Positions 34,156 through 43,143 of a stretch of 64,000 nt of DNA are shown piece after piece (the stretch's first letter is position 1; every line of letters begins with the position of its first letter). This DNA comes from Martelella alba (GTDB lineage: Bacteria; Pseudomonadota; Alphaproteobacteria; Rhizobiales; Rhizobiaceae): assembly GCF_006516955.1 (NCBI RefSeq), contig NZ_VHLG01000011.1, positions 1 through 64,000 on the forward strand, given 5' to 3'. The notes beneath the pieces are model-generated. The model saw only the letters and a program-made list of their open reading frames with translations. It made no database searches and was not told the origin of the DNA. The translations under genes and the position numbers were made by a program.

Positions 34156-35375
34156 GCTGCAATCTCCTGTCGCTCCATCTTGCCGGGATTGAAGATCCCC
34201 CGCGGATCGAAGGTTGCCCGGATCCGCGCCGTCAGGGTGGCCACCGCCGCGGGTGCTGGCTCAAAAGCTGGCACAATCTGGCGCTCGCCGATACCGGCGC
34301 GCAGAAGCGTCGCATGGCCGCCGCCATGCCGCGCGATCAGCGTCCGCAGAATGCGCGCTTCGCAGCCGCCATCCATCCGCATCCAGATGAGACCGCCCTG
34401 CCAGTCATAAAAGGCGTCCACCGCCGCATCCTGTCGCAGGGCGGCAAGCAGCATCGCCCCTTTCGATGGTGCGACGGACACACGCCAGAGCGGCTTTTCA
34501 CTGCCATCGCAATAGGGTCGCACATCAGCAATTTCGCGCCACAGCACCGCAGTTTGTGCCGCATCGAGATGCTGAACCGGGCCGTGGGATGCCAGATAAT
34601 CGCCAAGCTTTTGCTGGCGGATGGCAACGGCCCCCTCCACCCCTTCAAGCCTGAGACAGGCGACACTGTCGCCAGCAAGATGGCCACTGAGAAAGCTGTT
34701 TCTGACCATGAAGGGCAGATGCGCAGCCCCCGAGACCTCAACCGGCAGCCCCATGACCGAGGCCATCAGGCGAATAGCCGCTTCATCATCAAGCCCGGAG
34801 ATACAAAGCGTCACGGCATGTTTCGGCCGGGGCAGAACCTTGAAGGTCAGTTCCGTCAGAAAACCGAGTGTGCCGTGCGAACCGGCCATCAGCTTGACCA
34901 GATCCAGTCCGGTCACATTCTTCATCACCCGTCCGCCAGCGCGGATGATTTCACCACGGCCATTGACGAAGCGGATGCCAAGCAGGCTGTCACGCGCGGC
35001 ACCGGCAAGGGCGAAGCGGCGCGGGCCGGAAACATTGGCAGCAAACACCCCGCCGATTGTCGGCGTCCCCTCGGTCGCCATGATGCCGCGATGATCCATC
35101 GGCTCGAAGGCGAGATATTGCCCTTCCGCAGCAAGCGCGGCCTCGATCTCAGCCAAAGGCGTGCCGGATCGCGCCGTCATCACCATTTCGGACGGATTAT
35201 AGGCGACGATGCCGGACAGATGCGACGACGAAAGACCGGCTGAAGCAGAAACCGGATTGCCATACCCCGCGCGGGTATTGCCGCCGAAAATCGCAACGCT
35301 TTCGTGCCGGTCATGACAGTCGGCGATGATGTCAGCCGCATCTTCCTCGGTTTCGGGGCGATAGATTTCAGCCAT
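34152..35375 (-). CDS. glcE: Glycolate oxidase FAD-binding subunit
   Basis: A 407-residue FAD-linked oxidase with the PCMH-type FAD-binding region (FGGNTRAGYGNP, near residue 30) and TEGTPTIGGVFAANVSGPRRFALAGAARDSLLGIRFV. It is shorter than GlcD, as usual for GlcE. The start at 35375 overlaps the end of glcD by 8 bp. Confidence 0.93.
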   Translation of the reverse strand: MAEIYRPETEEDAADIIADCHDRHESVAIFGGNTRAGYGNPVSASAGLSSSHLSGIVAYNPSEMVMTARSGTPLAEIEAALAAEGQYLAFEPMDHRGIMATEGTPTIGGVFAANVSGPRRFALAGAARDSLLGIRFVNGRGEIIRAGGRVMKNVTGLDLVKLMAGSHGTLGFLTELTFKVLPRPKHAVTLCISGLDDEAAIRLMASVMGLPVEVSGAAHLPFMVRNSFLSGHLAGDSVACLRLEGVEGAVAIRQQKLGDYLASHGPVQHLDAAQTAVLWREIADVRPYCDGSEKPLWRVSVAPSKGAMLLAALRQDAAVDAFYDWQGGLIWMRMDGGCEARILRTLIARHGGGHATLLRAGIGERQIVPAFEPAPAAVATLTARIRATFDPRGIFNPGKMERQEIAA

Positions 35376-36840
35376 CGGCTTTTCTCCCGTCGAGCGGAAA
35401 GACCTTGGAAGGATTGAGCAGCCAGTCGGCATCAAAGGCGGCACGCACCGCCATCTGCTGATCAAGATCGGCTTTTGAATATTGATGCCGCATCAGGTCG
35501 CGTTTCTCTATGCCGACACCGTGCTCGCCGGTCAGACAGCCGCCCTGATCGACGCAAAGCTTGAGAATCTCGGCACCGGCAGCCTCCGCGCGGGCGGCAT
35601 CTTCCGGGTCGTTGATATTATAGAGGATCAGCGGATGCATATTGCCATCGCCCGCATGAAAGACATTGGCGACACGCAGTCCGTAACGGTCGGTAATCTC
35701 GGTTGTCTTGCTGAGCACTGTTGAAAGCCGGCTGAGCGGCACCGTGCCATCCATGCAGATATAATCGGCAATGCGTCCGGTGGCACCGAAAGCCGATTTG
35801 CGCCCCTTCCAGATCAGCGCCGCCTCGGTTGCCGACTGGCACTCCTTGACCGTCATGACCGCATGTTTGCGGGCAATCGCGACGATTTCAGCCAGCATCG
35901 CATCCATTTCCGCCTCGGAGCCCTCGACCTCGACGATCAGCAGCGCACCGGCATCAAGCGGATAACCGGCATGGGCGAAGGCCTCGCAGATTTCGATCGC
36001 CGGCTTGTCCATGAATTCGATGGCCACGGGGATAATTCCGGCGCCGATGATATCGGTGACGCATTGACCAGCCTGTTCGGAACTTGGAAAGCCGAACAGC
36101 ACAGGCCGCGCGCCTTCCGGCATGGCGAGCAGCCGCACCGTCGCCTCGGTGACGATGCCAAGCTGGCCTTCAGACCCGCAGACAAGCCCGACCAGATCCA
36201 GCCCCGGCGCATCCAGCGCCTTGCCACCAAGCTCCAGCACCGTGCCATCAACCATGACCAGCTTGACGCCGAGCAGATTATTGGTGGTCACACCATATTT
36301 CAGACAATGCGCACCACCGGAATTCATGCCGATATTGCCGCCGATCGTGCAGGCAAGCTGCGAACTGGGATCGGGTGCGTAGAAAAAACCTTCAGGATTG
36401 GCGGCCTGCGAGATGGAAATATTGGTGACACCGGCCTGAACCACGGCAACCCGGTCATCAAAATCGAGATCAAGGATCGCGTTCATCCGCGACAGGCCGA
36501 TGATCACGGCATCTTCCTGGGCGATTGCCCCGCCCGAAAGCGAGGTCCCGGCACCGCGCGGAACGACCGGAATGCCATTTTCATGGCAATAGCGCAGAAC
36601 GGCGGAAACCTCCTCGGTTGTCGACGGCAAACAGACAGCCAGCGGCACGCGGCGATAGGCGACAAAGCCATCCGTCTCGAACGGCACCAGTTCGCGTTCT
36701 TCATGCACAAGCGCATCAGCAGGCAGCAACGCCTTGAGTTCCGCAATGATCTGAGCACGGCGGGCAAGGATGTCCGCCTTCGGTTCCAGAAATGCAATCG
36801 TACCGGACAAGACCGCCTCCTCCGCCGTTCGATCAAACAT
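35368..36840 (-). CDS. glcD: Glycolate oxidase catalytic FAD subunit
   Basis: About 490 residues. The FAD-binding segment VVPRGAGTSLSGGA and the long ACTIGGNIGMNSGGAHCLKYG motif are characteristic. The C-terminal HAGDGNMHPL and CLTGEHGVGIEKRD segments complete the flavin site. It oxidises glycolate to glyoxylate, possibly other 2-hydroxyacids. ATG at 36840 is chosen; an in-frame GTG at 36882 would add 14 residues. It is the first gene of the glc operon, divergent from a LysR regulator. Confidence 0.95.
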   Translation of the reverse strand: MFDRTAEEAVLSGTIAFLEPKADILARRAQIIAELKALLPADALVHEERELVPFETDGFVAYRRVPLAVCLPSTTEEVSAVLRYCHENGIPVVPRGAGTSLSGGAIAQEDAVIIGLSRMNAILDLDFDDRVAVVQAGVTNISISQAANPEGFFYAPDPSSQLACTIGGNIGMNSGGAHCLKYGVTTNNLLGVKLVMVDGTVLELGGKALDAPGLDLVGLVCGSEGQLGIVTEATVRLLAMPEGARPVLFGFPSSEQAGQCVTDIIGAGIIPVAIEFMDKPAIEICEAFAHAGYPLDAGALLIVEVEGSEAEMDAMLAEIVAIARKHAVMTVKECQSATEAALIWKGRKSAFGATGRIADYICMDGTVPLSRLSTVLSKTTEITDRYGLRVANVFHAGDGNMHPLILYNINDPEDAARAEAAGAEILKLCVDQGGCLTGEHGVGIEKRDLMRHQYSKADLDQQMAVRAAFDADWLLNPSKVFPLDGRKADG

Positions 36841-36914
36841 GCCTTGCGAAAGGCCACTCCTCTTGGAAAGGCGTTCTAGCACTGGCGCTGAACCATGACA
36901 AATGATAAGACTTT

Positions 36915-36927
36915 TTCCACGGTGGAA
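36915..36927. promoter_or_regulatory. LysR-type operator between glcD and its divergent regulator
   Basis: A perfect inverted repeat TTCCAC-G-GTGGAA that fits the T-N11-A pattern. It lies 15 bp before the LysR ATG (36943) and within the 102-bp divergent region. Confidence 0.55.
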
Positions 36928-36942
36928 TAAATCGGAACGATT

Positions 36943-37863
36943 ATGAAAAACTTGCAGGACCTCGCCGTATTTGCCCGCGTCGCAACGCTTGGCAGCATGA
37001 CGGCGGCTGCCGAAGAGCTGGGGCTGTCACCTGCCGTCGTTTCCAAAAGCATCAAACGGCTTGAGGATCACCTCGCCGCACGCCTGTTTCAGCGCACCAC
37101 AAGGCAGATTGCGCTCACCGAAACGGGACGTGGCTATTATGAACGGCTGACCCCGCTCCTGGAGGGGCTGGAGGAGGCCGAGCGCTTTATCGAGGGCCAG
37201 ACCCACCACGTTCAGGGGCGGCTGAAAGTGTCGGCTCCGACCTCCTTTGGCCGGCTGCATATCGCGCCCCATCTTGGCGGCTTTCTCGATCGCCATCCCG
37301 AACTGATTCTGGAGCTGGTATTGTCGGATGAATTCGTCGATGTGGTCGGTGGCGGGTTTGATCTTGCAATCCGCATCGGCGAGTTGACGGATTCCTCACT
37401 CGTCGCCCGCAAGCTGGCCCCGGTCAGACGCGTCCTCTGCGCCACGCCGGGCTATGTTGCGCGCATGGGCACACCGAAAACCCTTGCCGACCTTGCCCAC
37501 CATACCTGTCTGCCAGCCCATAATGGCGATTTCTGGCGCTTGGAAGGACCGGAAGGCCCGGTGACACTCAAGCCCGAGGGCCGGCTGATTACCAATTCCA
37601 GCGAGGTGATCCGCGAGGCCGTTCTGGCAGGCAACGGCATCGCCCTGCGCTCGACCTGGGATATCGGACCCGAACTTGCCAGCGGCGAGCTCATGCAAAT
37701 CCTGCCGGCCTATGAAACCGGCAACAAGGTTTCCCTCTCCGCCGTCTATCCCAGCCGCAGCTTCCTGCCGGCGAAGGTCAGGCTTTTCATCGATGATCTC
37801 GCCCGCCTTTACGGCCCCGAACCCTATTGGGACCGGGGACAGAAAAGCGCCGCGCAGTTATAG
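36943..37863 (+). CDS. LysR-family transcriptional regulator beside glc operon
   Basis: A 306-residue regulator with winged helix FARVATLGSMTAAAEELGLSPAVVSKSIKRLE and a substrate-binding domain ending around residue 295. The sequence style (LxRTTRQIALTETGRGYYE) is of the DsdC/CrgA-like LysR group. Divergence from glcD and the palindrome at 36915-36927 suggest control of glycolate oxidation. That is inference; enteric glc genes use a GntR regulator (GlcC) instead. Confidence 0.88.
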   Translation: MKNLQDLAVFARVATLGSMTAAAEELGLSPAVVSKSIKRLEDHLAARLFQRTTRQIALTETGRGYYERLTPLLEGLEEAERFIEGQTHHVQGRLKVSAPTSFGRLHIAPHLGGFLDRHPELILELVLSDEFVDVVGGGFDLAIRIGELTDSSLVARKLAPVRRVLCATPGYVARMGTPKTLADLAHHTCLPAHNGDFWRLEGPEGPVTLKPEGRLITNSSEVIREAVLAGNGIALRSTWDIGPELASGELMQILPAYETGNKVSLSAVYPSRSFLPAKVRLFIDDLARLYGPEPYWDRGQKSAAQL

Positions 37864-37898
37864 TCCTGCACGACGCGCAACAATGTCGAAATGCCAGA

Positions 37899-38063
37899 TC
37901 AGGCGATAATCAGCAGTCCTGACAAAAGCGAAATCAGCAAAATCACCAGCACAATGAAGATCAGGATACGCGCAAGGCCCGCAGAAAGCCCGGCGACACC
38001 GCGGAAGCCGAGAAGACTGGCAACGGCCGCGACAATCAGCAGAACCAAAATCCAGTATAACAT
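37899..38063 (-). CDS. DUF1328 small membrane protein
   Basis: A 54-residue, very hydrophobic protein (MLYWILVLLIVAAVASLLGF, then a second helix ARILIFIVLVILLISLL). Length and sequence match the DUF1328/YtjA family of unknown function. AGAAGGG lies ten bases upstream of the ATG at 38063. It has a near-perfect EcfG-type promoter 38-62 bp upstream (38101-38125), so it is likely a general-stress gene. Confidence 0.9.
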   Translation of the reverse strand: MLYWILVLLIVAAVASLLGFRGVAGLSAGLARILIFIVLVILLISLLSGLLIIA

Positions 38064-38100
38064 CCGTTTTCCCTTCTTATTATATTGAACTTGATCAAAT

Positions 38101-38125
38101 AACGGTTCATTCATAGGAAAGTTCC
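38101..38125 (-). promoter_or_regulatory. EcfG-type general-stress promoter of the DUF1328 gene
   Basis: On the minus strand: GGAAC (38125-38121), 16-bp spacer, CGTT (38104-38101). This matches the alphaproteobacterial sigma-EcfG consensus GGAAC-N16/17-CGTT exactly. It predicts a leader of about 30 bases. Confidence 0.75.
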
Positions 38126-38308
38126 GGGATACGGTTCCGCTCTACCTGCCAGGCACGGGCAATAGCTGTGCGCAACGGCGGCAGACCGTTTCAGCTGTCA
38201 CGGAAAATTCATAGAGATGATGCCTTCAGCCTTGCATATTCGTGCTAGTTTCAGGCCCCTCCCTCAAACCCAACCGGCGAGTACGAACGGAAAAGGAGTA
38301 CGGCAAGA

Positions 38309-38779
38309 ATGCCATTCAAGGTTGATATACTAGATGTAAACAACCTAGAGGCCCGCCAACAATATGGCGCCCTGTGCTATCGGCGATCCGGCAAGAAAAA
38401 GCAGGACTGCGAAGTTTTGCTGATCACCAGCCGCGATACAGGGCGCTGGGTGACACCGAAAGGCTGGCCGATGGCCAACAAGGCACCGCATGAGGTTGCC
38501 GAGCAGGAAGCCTATGAGGAAGCCGGCATCAAGGGCACGGTCTCCGACAGGAAACTTGGCTCCTTTTCCTATCTCAAGCGCCTGAATGACGGCAGCGAAG
38601 TACCCTGCGTGGTCGACCTCTATCCGCTGCTGGTCAAAAAGGCCAAGGCGAAATTTCCGGAAGTCGAGGAGCGCACCCGCCGCTGGACCTCTGCCGAAGA
38701 GGCTGCCGAACTGGTGGATGAGAGCGGCCTGAAAGCATTGCTGATCGGTTTTGCCGGCGCTATGACCACCCGGTCCTGA
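38309..38779 (+). CDS. NUDIX hydrolase, DIPP-like
   Basis: A 156-residue NUDIX protein. The box ([25 protein letters not shown]) has the catalytic glutamates of the REXXEEXG core, with Gln replacing the first Arg. The PKG start and length resemble diphosphoinositol/diadenosine polyphosphate hydrolases. The substrate is unproven; it is probably a nucleotide or polyphosphate clean-up enzyme. AAGGAG precedes the start. The 245-bp upstream region contains the EcfG promoter of the divergent DUF1328 gene. Confidence 0.87.
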   Translation: MPFKVDILDVNNLEARQQYGALCYRRSGKKKQDCEVLLITSRDTGRWVTPKGWPMANKAPHEVAEQEAYEEAGIKGTVSDRKLGSFSYLKRLNDGSEVPCVVDLYPLLVKKAKAKFPEVEERTRRWTSAEEAAELVDESGLKALLIGFAGAMTTRS

Positions 38780-38864
38780 AAACCGCCTCTCCGCCTCTTG
38801 CAGTGCCCGGACGCGCGGTTATGTATGGGACGCAAAGCGGGCTGCCGACCGGGAGAATGAAACC

Positions 38865-39602
38865 ATGCGCGCCAATTATCGCCTTCAGCGCCTTTTCGTA
38901 GCCGATGCACTTGAAGCCGGTTGTCCGGTCGAGGCGACCTCCGACCAGTTTCACTATCTCGCCCATGTGTTGCGCGCCGCAGAAGGCACGGAAATCCTGC
39001 TGTTCAACGGTCGCGATGGCGAGTGGCTGAGCAGACTTTCCTATCCGAGCCGCAAGAAGATCGCCTTCGGGCCGGTCGAGCAGACCCGGCCACAGCCGCA
39101 ACCCTCAACACTTCAGTATCTTTTCGCGCCACTGAAGGTCGGGCGCATGGATTACATGGTCCAGAAGGCCGTCGAGATGGGCGCGGGCCTCATCCGCCCT
39201 GTCATGACCCAGCATGTTCAAGGCCGCATCAACAATATGGACCGGCTTGCCGCCAATATTACCGAGGCTGCCGAGCAATGTGGCGTACTGGCCATTCCAG
39301 ACCTGCTTGAGCCGATCCGGCTTGGCGACCTTGTCGACCAGTGGGAGCCGGACTGCCGCCTGATCTTTTGCGACGAGGGCGAAGAAAGCCAGAACCCCAT
39401 TGCCGCGCTCACCGCAATCCAGGGCGAAAAACTGGCACTTCTGGTGGGGCCGGAAGGCGGATTTTCGGCCGAGGAACGCGCGCTGCTGCGCGCGCAGCCT
39501 TTCGTCACCCCGATCCCGCTCGGGCCGCGCATCCTGCGCGCTGATACTGCCGCCGTTGCTGCCATGGCCGTCATTCAGGCCACAATCGGCGACTGGGATT
39601 AA
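38865..39602 (+). CDS. rsmE: 16S rRNA m3U1498 methyltransferase
   Basis: A 245-residue SPOUT methyltransferase. An N-terminal PUA-like domain ([25 protein letters not shown]) is followed by the knot with [12 protein letters not shown] and [15 protein letters not shown], the SAM-binding signature. It methylates U1498 of 16S rRNA using SAM. GGGAG precedes the ATG. It lies upstream of gshA, an arrangement common in rhizobia. Confidence 0.95.
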   Translation: MRANYRLQRLFVADALEAGCPVEATSDQFHYLAHVLRAAEGTEILLFNGRDGEWLSRLSYPSRKKIAFGPVEQTRPQPQPSTLQYLFAPLKVGRMDYMVQKAVEMGAGLIRPVMTQHVQGRINNMDRLAANITEAAEQCGVLAIPDLLEPIRLGDLVDQWEPDCRLIFCDEGEESQNPIAALTAIQGEKLALLVGPEGGFSAEERALLRAQPFVTPIPLGPRILRADTAAVAAMAVIQATIGDWD

Positions 39603-39773
39603 GGCCTGACAATTTTGTCATTCGCCCCTTGCCCATGACAGGTCCGGCCTCCACATGACAGCCAGTCTGATCGACTGTTCAAACAAATTGACTTGATCCC
39701 CTGTTCCTTTGGCGCGATGAGCGCTAAAGCCCTATTCCATCCAAAACAGGCGTCATCACCCAAGGGAAGCTTC

Positions 39774-41147
39774 ATGGCACGCGACACGACCGACGAAACA
39801 CCGATTACTTCCGTCAGCGCGCTTTCCGACTATCTTGCGGCAGGCTCGAAACCGGAAAGCGAATTTTCGATCGGCACCGAGCATGAGAAATTCCCCTTTT
39901 TCAGGCAGGACAACAGCCCCGTCCCCTATTTCGGCGACCATTCGATCCGCGCCCTTCTGCTGGGCATGCAGGAAAAGCTCGGCTGGGAACCGATCATGGA
40001 CGGCGAAAACATCATCGGCCTTGCGGAACCTTCCGGCATGGGGGCGATCTCGCTGGAACCCGGTGGCCAGTTTGAACTGTCCGGCGCGCCGCTGAAGACA
40101 CTGCATGAGACCTGCCGCGAATCAAACCGGCATCTGGCCGTACTGCGCGGCATTGCCGAACCGATGGGTATCGGTTTCCTTGGCATCGGCGGCAGCCCGA
40201 AATGGACGCTTGCCGAAACGCCGCGCATGCCGAAATCACGCTACGACATCATGACCCGCTACATGCCGAAGGTCGGCACGCAGGGCCTCGACATGATGTA
40301 TCGCACCTCGACCATTCAGGTGAACCTCGACTTCTCCTGTGAAGAAGACATGCGCCGCAAGATGGCACTGTCGATGAAGCTTCAGCCGCTGGCGACCGCG
40401 CTTTTCGCCTCTTCTCCCTTTACCGAGGGCAAGCCGAACGGGCTATTGTCCTGGCGCGGTGACATCTGGCGTGACACCGATAACCAGCGCGCCGGCTTTC
40501 TGGATTTCGTGCTGGAACCCGATTTCGGCTTTGAGCGCTATGTCGAATGGGCGCTCGACGTACCGATGTATTTCGTCGTGCGCGACGGCAAATATCACGA
40601 TTGCACCCACGTCACCTTCCGCCAATTCATGGCGGGTGCGCTGAAGGGTGAGATCGCCGATTATGAGCCGACCATGGGTGACTGGACCAACCATCTTTCC
40701 ACCCTGTTCCCCGATGTGCGACTGAAGCGTTTTCTGGAAATGCGCGGCGCCGATGGCGGCACCTGGCGGCGCATCTGCGCGCTTCCCTCCTTCTGGGTTG
40801 GCCTGCTTTACGACGAGACCGCCCTTGCCGCTGCAGAAGACCTGACCAGGGACTGGAAGCCCGCCGACATTCACAGGCTGCGTGACGAGGTTCCACGCCT
40901 GGCACTGAAGGCCGATATGGCCGGTACCAGCCTTTACGACATTGCCCGCGAGGTGATCGAGATTTCACGCGCAGGTCTTAAAGCCCGCAACAACCGCAAC
41001 AGTGACGGCACGGATGAAAGCGTGTTCCTGACACCGCTGGACGAGATCATCGCCAAGAAGACCACCTTCGCCGAAGACCTGCTTTCCCTTTACAACGGAC
41101 GCTGGAACCAGTCCGTCGAACCCTTGTTCGCCGAATTCCAGTATTGA
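39774..41147 (+). CDS. gshA: Glutamate--cysteine ligase, plant/alphaproteobacterial type
   Basis: A 457-residue enzyme of the plant-like GCS2 class, which makes gamma-glutamylcysteine from Glu, Cys and ATP, the first step of glutathione synthesis. Visible motifs are FSIGTEHEKFPF (~30) and GAISLEPGGQFELSGAP, metal/ATP-binding glutamates, and MYRTSTIQVNLDFS. The start at 39774 (after AAGGGAAGC) gives the family N-terminus MARDTTD; an upstream in-frame ATG would add 27 unlikely residues. Confidence 0.94.
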   Translation: MARDTTDETPITSVSALSDYLAAGSKPESEFSIGTEHEKFPFFRQDNSPVPYFGDHSIRALLLGMQEKLGWEPIMDGENIIGLAEPSGMGAISLEPGGQFELSGAPLKTLHETCRESNRHLAVLRGIAEPMGIGFLGIGGSPKWTLAETPRMPKSRYDIMTRYMPKVGTQGLDMMYRTSTIQVNLDFSCEEDMRRKMALSMKLQPLATALFASSPFTEGKPNGLLSWRGDIWRDTDNQRAGFLDFVLEPDFGFERYVEWALDVPMYFVVRDGKYHDCTHVTFRQFMAGALKGEIADYEPTMGDWTNHLSTLFPDVRLKRFLEMRGADGGTWRRICALPSFWVGLLYDETALAAAEDLTRDWKPADIHRLRDEVPRLALKADMAGTSLYDIAREVIEISRAGLKARNNRNSDGTDESVFLTPLDEIIAKKTTFAEDLLSLYNGRWNQSVEPLFAEFQY

Positions 41148-41215
41148 TCGTCAGACAGGGCGGCTCTGCTTTCTGCGGTGCCGCCTTACCTTGTCTTGCC
41201 GGCTGAAACCGCAAC

Positions 41216-41250
41216 AAAAATGCCCGGAAACGGGCTGACGTTTCCGGGCA
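41216..41250 (-). terminator. Terminator on the minus strand after DUF1127 gene
   Basis: A perfect 12-bp stem TGCCCGGAAACG (41221-41232) with CGTTTCCGGGCA (41239-41250). On the minus strand it is followed by TTTTTG, so it ends transcripts from 41707. On the plus strand it is flanked by A-runs, so it is not ideal for gshA. Confidence 0.8.
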
Positions 41251-41377
41251 AAAAAGCAGGGCAAGGCTGTTACCCTGCGGGGAAAATGACGCTTCAAGGC
41301 CATGGAGGGCAAGGTTTTCGCGATCGAACCCGCCAGGACTTTCAAAGTTCGTCAAACTTCACAAAACGCGCTCAACG

Positions 41378-41421
41378 GGGCCATTTCATGGCCCTGAGGC
41401 GGCGGCGCCTGATGCGGCGCC
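41378..41421. other. Two further hairpins in the gshA/DUF1127 intergenic region
   Basis: GGGCCAT-TTC-ATGGCCC (41378-41394) and GGCGCC-TGATGC-GGCGCC (41404-41421) lie just downstream of the minus-strand DUF1127 stop. They probably stabilise its mRNA 3' end. The rest of 41148-41431 (284 bp) shows no gene. Confidence 0.5.
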
Positions 41422-41431
41422 GGAACCGTGT

Positions 41432-41707
41432 TCACAGATGTAGTTCGCCGATACGCTTGCGTGCTGCGCGTTTCAGGTCGAGCATCGGATCTGCCATGGC
41501 TGGCGCAAGATAGGCGCGTTCCACATCGGCGCGTGTCAGGCCGATATCGTTCAGCAGGGCATCATCCATGTCGACCATGCGCTTCACGGCAAAACGGTTA
41601 CGGAAGAACCGTACTGTGCCAGCAAAGGCCGAACGTGCGGCGTCAAAGATCGTGTAGGGTCTCTGGGCGATCGCCTTAGTGCCAACCGCCCGATCGATCA
41701 TGCTCAT
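41432..41707 (-). CDS. DUF1127 protein, longer form (91 aa)
   Basis: A 91-residue protein with an N-terminal extension (MSMIDRAVGTKAIAQRPYTIF) and a DUF1127 module in the second half (FFRNRFAVKRMVDMDDALLNDIGLTRADVE). It differs clearly from the 47-residue array proteins at the left edge, so it is a separate family member. AAAGGAAA precedes the start. It is divergent, across 336 bp, from an LsrB/VtlR-like LysR gene, whose homologues in Brucella activate DUF1127 genes. Confidence 0.88.
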   Translation of the reverse strand: MSMIDRAVGTKAIAQRPYTIFDAARSAFAGTVRFFRNRFAVKRMVDMDDALLNDIGLTRADVERAYLAPAMADPMLDLKRAARKRIGELHL

Positions 41708-42043
41708 TGTCGTTTCCTTTCATCGTCAGGCATGCTGCCGGCTCGCGGCCGGTCCACGTATCGTCTTTCAGGAATTGCGCAGGCGATACGCGATTTCTCA
41801 GGTCTCAGAGCGACAACGGACATCTCTCTAGATGTCGCTCGCTCCGGGGATGGGTGCGTCGTGATGCCAGAAGCTGGCTGCCGCTCGCGATGAAATATGC
41901 CACCCCTTCAGGCCGTTCCGGTCGCTCCGCTTTTCGTCGGTTCGCGTCTGGTTCGGCGTTGGTTGCACTTTCTCAATTTCTTATTGATCAGTCCAACGAA
42001 TGTTTTTAATATCAAACATCAACAACGCTTATGGGAGCCTGAG
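41708..42043. promoter_or_regulatory. Divergent regulatory region DUF1127 / LysR
   Basis: 336 bp without a gene. It holds nested inverted repeats: GAGCGACA (41808-41815) with TGTCGCTC (41833-41840), and inside them ACATCT-CTCT-AGATGT (41820-41835). Nearer the LysR gene is ATGTTT-N8-AAACAT (42000-42019), a candidate autoregulatory LysR site. A long leader or small RNA on either strand is possible but not shown. Confidence 0.5.
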
Positions 42044-43000
42044 ATGCCTGCCCCGCTCGATATCGATCAGTTGCAGACCTTTGTCGCCATTGTCGACAAT
42101 GGCTCCTTCACGCGTGCCGCCGAGCAGGTTTTCAAAACCCAGTCGGCCGTATCCATGCAGATGCGCCGTCTTGAAGAACGTGTTGGAAAACAGCTCTTTA
42201 CCAAGGATGGCCGTGGCGTTCGCCTGACGGATGAGGGCGAGAAGCTGCTCAACTACGCCCGTAGGATTATCCGGCTGAACAATGAAGCCATGGCGGCTTT
42301 TGACGACAACCGGCTGGAAGGTTCGCTCAGGATCGGCACTCCGGACGACTACGCCGATCGCTATATGCCGGACATTATCAGCCGCTTTGCCAAGACCCAT
42401 CCCAATGTCGAGCTCTATATTGTGTGCGAAGATTCCAACGATCTCGCCGAGCGGCTGAAGCGCGGCGAGCTGGATATGGCGCTTGTGACCCACAATCCGC
42501 GTACCCGCGATTCGGAGGTCGTGCGCACCGAGCCCCTGTGCTGGGTCGCCTCGGCGAATCACGCCATGCCCGGCGACCGGCCGGTCCCGCTGGCGGTCGG
42601 CCGTCATGATTGCCGCTGGCGGCAACTGGCGATCGCGGCCCTTCAGGGCGTTGATCGCGACTATCGCATCCTGTTCACCAGCTGGTCGGCAACGGTTGTC
42701 GCCTCAGCGGTTCTTGCCGGCATGGCGATCTCGATCCTGCCGGAATCAGCCTTGCGCACCGGGATGCGGGTGCTGACCCAGGCCGATGGCTTTCCGCCGC
42801 TGCCACCGGTTCAGATCGGCCTGATGCGCCGTCCGGGCGCGCCAGCTTCGCTGACAACCGCGCTTTCAAACCATATCATCGCCTCGCTCGACAATATCAG
42901 CCCGGTCGAGCTGGAAGAGCGATATGACAACAGTGCGGCAAACCAGCAGGCACCGCGCCAGCCGCGGCTGCGCCCCGGCCATATTCTCGCCAGCTGGTAA
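42044..43000 (+). CDS. LysR-family regulator, LsrB/VtlR-like
   Basis: A 318-residue regulator. The N-terminus PLDIDQLQTFVAIVDNGSFTRAAEQVFKTQSAVSMQMRRLEE closely matches what I recall of Sinorhizobium LsrB and Brucella VtlR, regulators of oxidative-stress, envelope and DUF1127/AbcR genes. The effector domain has Cys residues (IVCEDSN, EPLCWVA, RHDCRWR) that could be redox-active, as reported for LsrB. The start at 42044 follows GGGAGCC; an in-frame start 49 codons upstream is unlikely. Confidence 0.8.
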   Translation: MPAPLDIDQLQTFVAIVDNGSFTRAAEQVFKTQSAVSMQMRRLEERVGKQLFTKDGRGVRLTDEGEKLLNYARRIIRLNNEAMAAFDDNRLEGSLRIGTPDDYADRYMPDIISRFAKTHPNVELYIVCEDSNDLAERLKRGELDMALVTHNPRTRDSEVVRTEPLCWVASANHAMPGDRPVPLAVGRHDCRWRQLAIAALQGVDRDYRILFTSWSATVVASAVLAGMAISILPESALRTGMRVLTQADGFPPLPPVQIGLMRRPGAPASLTTALSNHIIASLDNISPVELEERYDNSAANQQAPRQPRLRPGHILASW

Positions 43001-43127
43001 AGCGCCCCGGCGGCAGCAATCAGCCGCCCTGCATCATCAGGCGATACACGGCTGTGCTGCCGGAGTGATGATGCCGTGCGCCCGGCCAACCAATCATAAT
43101 ATCGAATTGCCATTTTCCCGGCTTTCG

Positions 43128-43142
43128 ATAAGATCATCCTAT
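43128..43142. promoter_or_regulatory. Possible OxyR site at the oxyR start
   Basis: ATAAGATCATCCTAT matches the OxyR half-site pattern ATAGnTnnnAnCTAT at 7 of 10 positions and ends one base before the ATG. ATCGAA/TTCGAT (43101-43106 and 43124-43129) overlaps it as a second inverted repeat. Binding here would autorepress. Confidence 0.4.
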
Positions 43143-43143
43143 C

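Noticed and set aside
27902-41147. tRNA, rRNA or integration sites in the housekeeping stretch
   Set aside because: No cloverleaf, CCA end, rRNA segment, integrase or transposase was found in the gaps, which are short and explained by promoters or terminators.
42000-42019. Intrinsic terminator (ATGTTT-N8-AAACAT)
   Set aside because: The stem is short and AT-rich and lies directly upstream of the LysR start; an operator is more likely.
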